From Sphingomonadales bacterium (GTDB lineage Bacteria; Pseudomonadota; Alphaproteobacteria; SMXS01): a stretch of 64,000 nucleotides of DNA. How positions within the stretch are numbered: position 1 is the stretch's first letter; each line of letters starts with the position of its first letter. This document shows positions 61,800-64,000 of the stretch, piece after piece. Location of the stretch: assembly GCA_022844405.1 (NCBI GenBank), contig JALHLV010000014.1, positions 1 to 64,000 on the forward strand, in the 5' to 3' direction. The position numbers were made by a program, and so were the translations under genes. The notes under the pieces were generated by a model. That model made no database searches, had not been told where the DNA came from, and worked only from the letters and a program-made list of their open reading frames with translations.

Positions 61800-63490
61800 G
61801 GGGGGTCTCCTTGCACGGCGGTCGGCGATGGCGATTCGGCGGCGAGCGCCGCCGCCGCGGCGGCATCCATTGGCCGCCCGGTAAGGTAGCCCTGGACCTC
61901 GGTGCAGCCTTCCGCCCTGACCTGGGCCAGTTGCTCCTCCGTCTCGACGCCTTCGACGATCGTCGCGATGCCGAGACTGTTCCCGAGCGCCGTGACGGCG
62001 CGGATGATGGCCATGCCCTTGGAGCCATCCCCCGATCCCCCGACGAAGGACTGGTCGACCTTGAGCCTGTCGAATGGAAACTTCTGCAGATAGGTGAGCG
62101 AGGAATATCCCGTGCCGAAATCGTCCATGGCAACCCGGACACCCAGCGACTTCACGGCATGCAATTGCTCCAGAACAGACTGCGTGCTGTTGATCAGCAC
62201 GCTTTCGGTGATCTCCAGTTCGAGGCGCCCGGGATCCAGCCCCGAGGCGTTCAGCGCGGATGTAACGATCTGCACCAACCTCGCGTTGTTGAACTGCACC
62301 GCGGAAACATTGACGCCGACGGAGACGGGCTGCGACCACGACGCCGCCTGCCGGCACGCGGTTTGCAGAACCCATTCACCAATGGGCACGATCAGGCCGG
62401 TCTGCTCGGCCAGCGGAATGAAGTCGGCCGGCGAAACGAGACCCCGCGCCGGCGTGCGCCAACGCAACAATGCCTCGAAGCCAACCAGCCGGCGCGGATC
62501 CAGTTCGACCTGCGGCTGGAAGTTCAGCTCGAACTGCCTAAATGCCAACGCGCTGCGCAAATCCAGCTCGAGCAGCCGGCGCGCCTGCATTTCCTCATCC
62601 ATGCTGATCTGGAAGAAGCGAAAGACGCCCTTGCCATCGGTCTTTGCACGGTAGAGCGCCAGGTCCGCATGCTTCAGCAAACTGTCGACATCCTCACCAT
62701 CGCCGGGCGACAGGGCGATGCCAATGCTGGTGCCGACGTTGAGGATCTGGCCGGAGACGATATAGGTGCGTCCGATCAGGTCCACCAGGCGCGTCGCCAA
62801 CGCGGTTGCCGCTTGCGGCTGCGCCGCGTCGGACTGGAGGATCATGAACTCGTCGCCGCCCATACGGGCCAGGATGTCGCTCGGCCGCAGGGCGGAGCGC
62901 AGGCGTTCGGCCACCTTGACCAGCAGGGCGTCACCCATCGGATGGCCCATCGTGTCGTTAACCGACTTGAAATGGTCCAGGTCGAGCGAGATGACGGCGA
63001 ATGGTGCCTGGGTTCGCTGGAACTCTGCCAGCAGCACGGACAGGCGTTCCCGCAATTCGACGCGATTCGGCAGCCCGGTAAGGGGATCGCGCCTGGCCAA
63101 GTCGGCTTCGTGAATATAGAGGCCCACATCGAGCAGCGTCACGACGGCGCCGCCATCCGGCAGGGGGCAAGAGCGTGTGTCCAATATGCGGCCGCCGGCC
63201 AAGCCGATCCGGATCGGGGCACTGGCCGTGCGTGATCGTGTCGCCTCGACGAGAGCGCTGCCATTGGAGACGCCGGAGAGGTCCAGGAACGTGAGCAACT
63301 GGATGCCGACGGGCCCCGGTCCAGGGAAGAGCGCGCTGGCGCTCCGGTTGGCGAAGGTGACAAAGCCGTCGCTGCCGATGGTCAGCACACCGCCGGCCAG
63401 CTCGGAGAGCACGTCCGCCGGCGTTACCGCGAACCTGGGGCGCGCTGGCAATTGCGCTGCGGCCAACAGAGCGACATGGTCCTCGGTCAA
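61796..63490 (-). CDS. Dual GGDEF-EAL c-di-GMP enzyme with PAS-like N-terminus
   Basis: A 564-residue cytosolic protein. Residues about 22-120 form a PAS-like domain. The diguanylate cyclase domain has an intact GGDEF at 211-215 and an inhibitory I-site RPSD at 202-205, exactly five residues before it. The phosphodiesterase domain has an intact EAL at 339-341 (GFEALLRW), plus ELEITES, MDDFGTGYSSL and IVEGVETEEQ. Both activities could therefore be real. The start is a TTG at 63490 without a good ribosome site; no better in-frame start exists before the PAS region. It is translationally coupled to the BLUF gene downstream, which suggests blue-light control of c-di-GMP synthesis or breakdown. 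Confidence 0.92.
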   Translation of the reverse strand: MTEDHVALLAAAQLPARPRFAVTPADVLSELAGGVLTIGSDGFVTFANRSASALFPGPGPVGIQLLTFLDLSGVSNGSALVEATRSRTASAPIRIGLAGGRILDTRSCPLPDGGAVVTLLDVGLYIHEADLARRDPLTGLPNRVELRERLSVLLAEFQRTQAPFAVISLDLDHFKSVNDTMGHPMGDALLVKVAERLRSALRPSDILARMGGDEFMILQSDAAQPQAATALATRLVDLIGRTYIVSGQILNVGTSIGIALSPGDGEDVDSLLKHADLALYRAKTDGKGVFRFFQISMDEEMQARRLLELDLRSALAFRQFELNFQPQVELDPRRLVGFEALLRWRTPARGLVSPADFIPLAEQTGLIVPIGEWVLQTACRQAASWSQPVSVGVNVSAVQFNNARLVQIVTSALNASGLDPGRLELEITESVLINSTQSVLEQLHAVKSLGVRVAMDDFGTGYSSLTYLQKFPFDRLKVDQSFVGGSGDGSKGMAIIRAVTALGNSLGIATIVEGVETEEQLAQVRAEGCTEVQGYLTGRPMDAAAAAALAAESPSPTAVQGDPP

Positions 63491-63729
63491 AGCAAATCTT
63501 GCCAGGTTGAATCGAGAAATTTACGTCTGCTGGACCCAATGGCCATCACGGGTTCCCTATCGTTCAGAGCCGGCGGGCGGAGACCGTCAGCTCAATATCC
63601 GTTTCCACTACAGCCCGCCGAGCGATACCGCATCGTCATGCTCCGTGGGCAGGCTCGGAAACTACTCAGCGGGCGTTATCGCGGAATAAAAACAACGGTG
63701 AGTAGGGCGACGGTGCATGTGATGGACGC

Positions 63730-63967
63730 TTACCGTCGCGCCGCATGGTCCGGCGGCAACAGATGCGTTCCGTGCCGGCGACAAGGGTCATCGCCGGTAA
63801 TTTTCGATAGGTCTCGGTCCTCCGGCTCGAAGATGACGCGAAGCCGCGTGCCTCGATCATTGCGGAAGCAAGGGCGAACTCATCCTCCAGCGCGTCATAG
63901 GTGGCATTGTATTCGGGATCCTTGCGCCACTCGGCAAAGGTCTCCTCGACGGGAACTTGCGCCTCAC
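63730..63967 (-). pseudogene. HigA/XRE-type antitoxin pseudogene lacking its HTH
   Basis: Reading leftward, a GTG at 63967 (AAGGAGG four bases upstream) gives MRRK and then loses frame. One base over, the sequence continues VPVEETFAEWRKDPEYNATY and DALEDEFALASAMIEA, the usual N-terminal region of HigA-like antitoxins. Immediately after, in another frame, comes TRLRVIFEPEDR, the usual C-terminal strand of the same family, running to TAA at 63730. The roughly 40-residue helix-turn-helix normally between these parts is missing. So the gene has a small frameshift near its start and an internal deletion. It cannot bind DNA as a normal antitoxin. Confidence 0.6.
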
Positions 63968-64000
63968 GTGACCTCCTTGGCCGCTACCGCGCACACGTTG
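63964..64000 (-). CDS. C-terminal tail of a gene entering from the right edge, possibly a HigB toxin
   Basis: The last codons before a TGA at 63966-63964 read NVCAVAAKEVT. The stop overlaps the GTG of the antitoxin remnant, the arrangement of higB-higA operons, where the RelE-fold toxin comes first. Only 11 residues are visible, so the identification rests on position. Confidence 0.3.
   Translation of the reverse strand, partial: NVCAVAAKEVT

Overview
The window is high-GC DNA (by eye about two-thirds G+C) with densely packed genes. It looks like the chromosome of a free-living, aerobic Gram-negative bacterium, most likely an alphaproteobacterium. The grounds are the TonB-dependent receptors of sphingomonad type, an RND efflux pair, acoAB, a sarcosine oxidase alpha/gamma pair, a BLUF protein, a Cph1-type histidine kinase, and interspersed hairpin repeats of the CCCTCACCCTAACCCTCTCC and CTTCGACGAGCTCAGG kinds. 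I see no rRNA, tRNA, CRISPR array, prophage or complete insertion sequence.

Layout. 1-8.4 kb: a secreted protein cut by the window edge, a MITE-like repeat, divergent HMG-CoA lyase and class III CoA-transferase genes, GFA and VOC enzymes, a PRISE-type enone reductase divergent from an overlapping NTF2 / anchored small protein / serine hydrolase operon, a probable orphan antitoxin, and a spermidine synthase-like protein. 8.4-18.5 kb: an RND permease with its adaptor, then two tandem TonB-dependent receptors, each followed by a clear intrinsic terminator and separated by repeats. 18.9-26.6 kb: TenA with a complete active site, a D-aminoacylase-type amidohydrolase, and a three-gene signalling block (Cache-HAMP-PAS-PAS kinase, single-domain receiver, hybrid kinase). 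26.8-38.2 kb: a SnoaL-like protein beside a palindromic repeat, a PQQ dehydrogenase, acoBA (E1 only), an LLM oxidoreductase, a cupin, an acyl-CoA synthetase, a TPR/2OG-Fe oxygenase, a TPR/TonB-C protein, and cytochrome c' convergent with a cytochrome b561. 38.2-50.6 kb: glpK/glpD from a 14-bp divergent gap, soxA-soxG-purU, a bifunctional beta-oxidation enzyme and aminopeptidase N.

50.7-57.1 kb is an accessory island with visibly lower GC: two methyltransferases, an asparagine synthetase, a GtrB-like glycosyltransferase and a polytopic membrane protein. It is probably a surface-glycan modification locus. 57.2-61.3 kb is a three-gene operon (LLM monooxygenase, Rieske oxygenase, D-aminoacylase-like amidohydrolase) behind a promoter with a perfect 14-bp palindrome between its -35 and -10 elements; it is the best candidate here for an undescribed catabolic pathway. 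61.3-63.5 kb holds a GGDEF-EAL protein translationally coupled to a short BLUF photoreceptor, a likely blue-light/c-di-GMP module. The right edge carries the wreck of a HigBA-type toxin-antitoxin locus whose antitoxin has lost its DNA-binding domain.

Overall the gene content suits an organism that scavenges diverse organic substrates: uptake through TonB receptors, activation by CoA ligases and transferases, and flavin, Rieske and quinoprotein oxidations, with several independent sensory inputs. Product names rest on motif recognition by eye; no database search was run.
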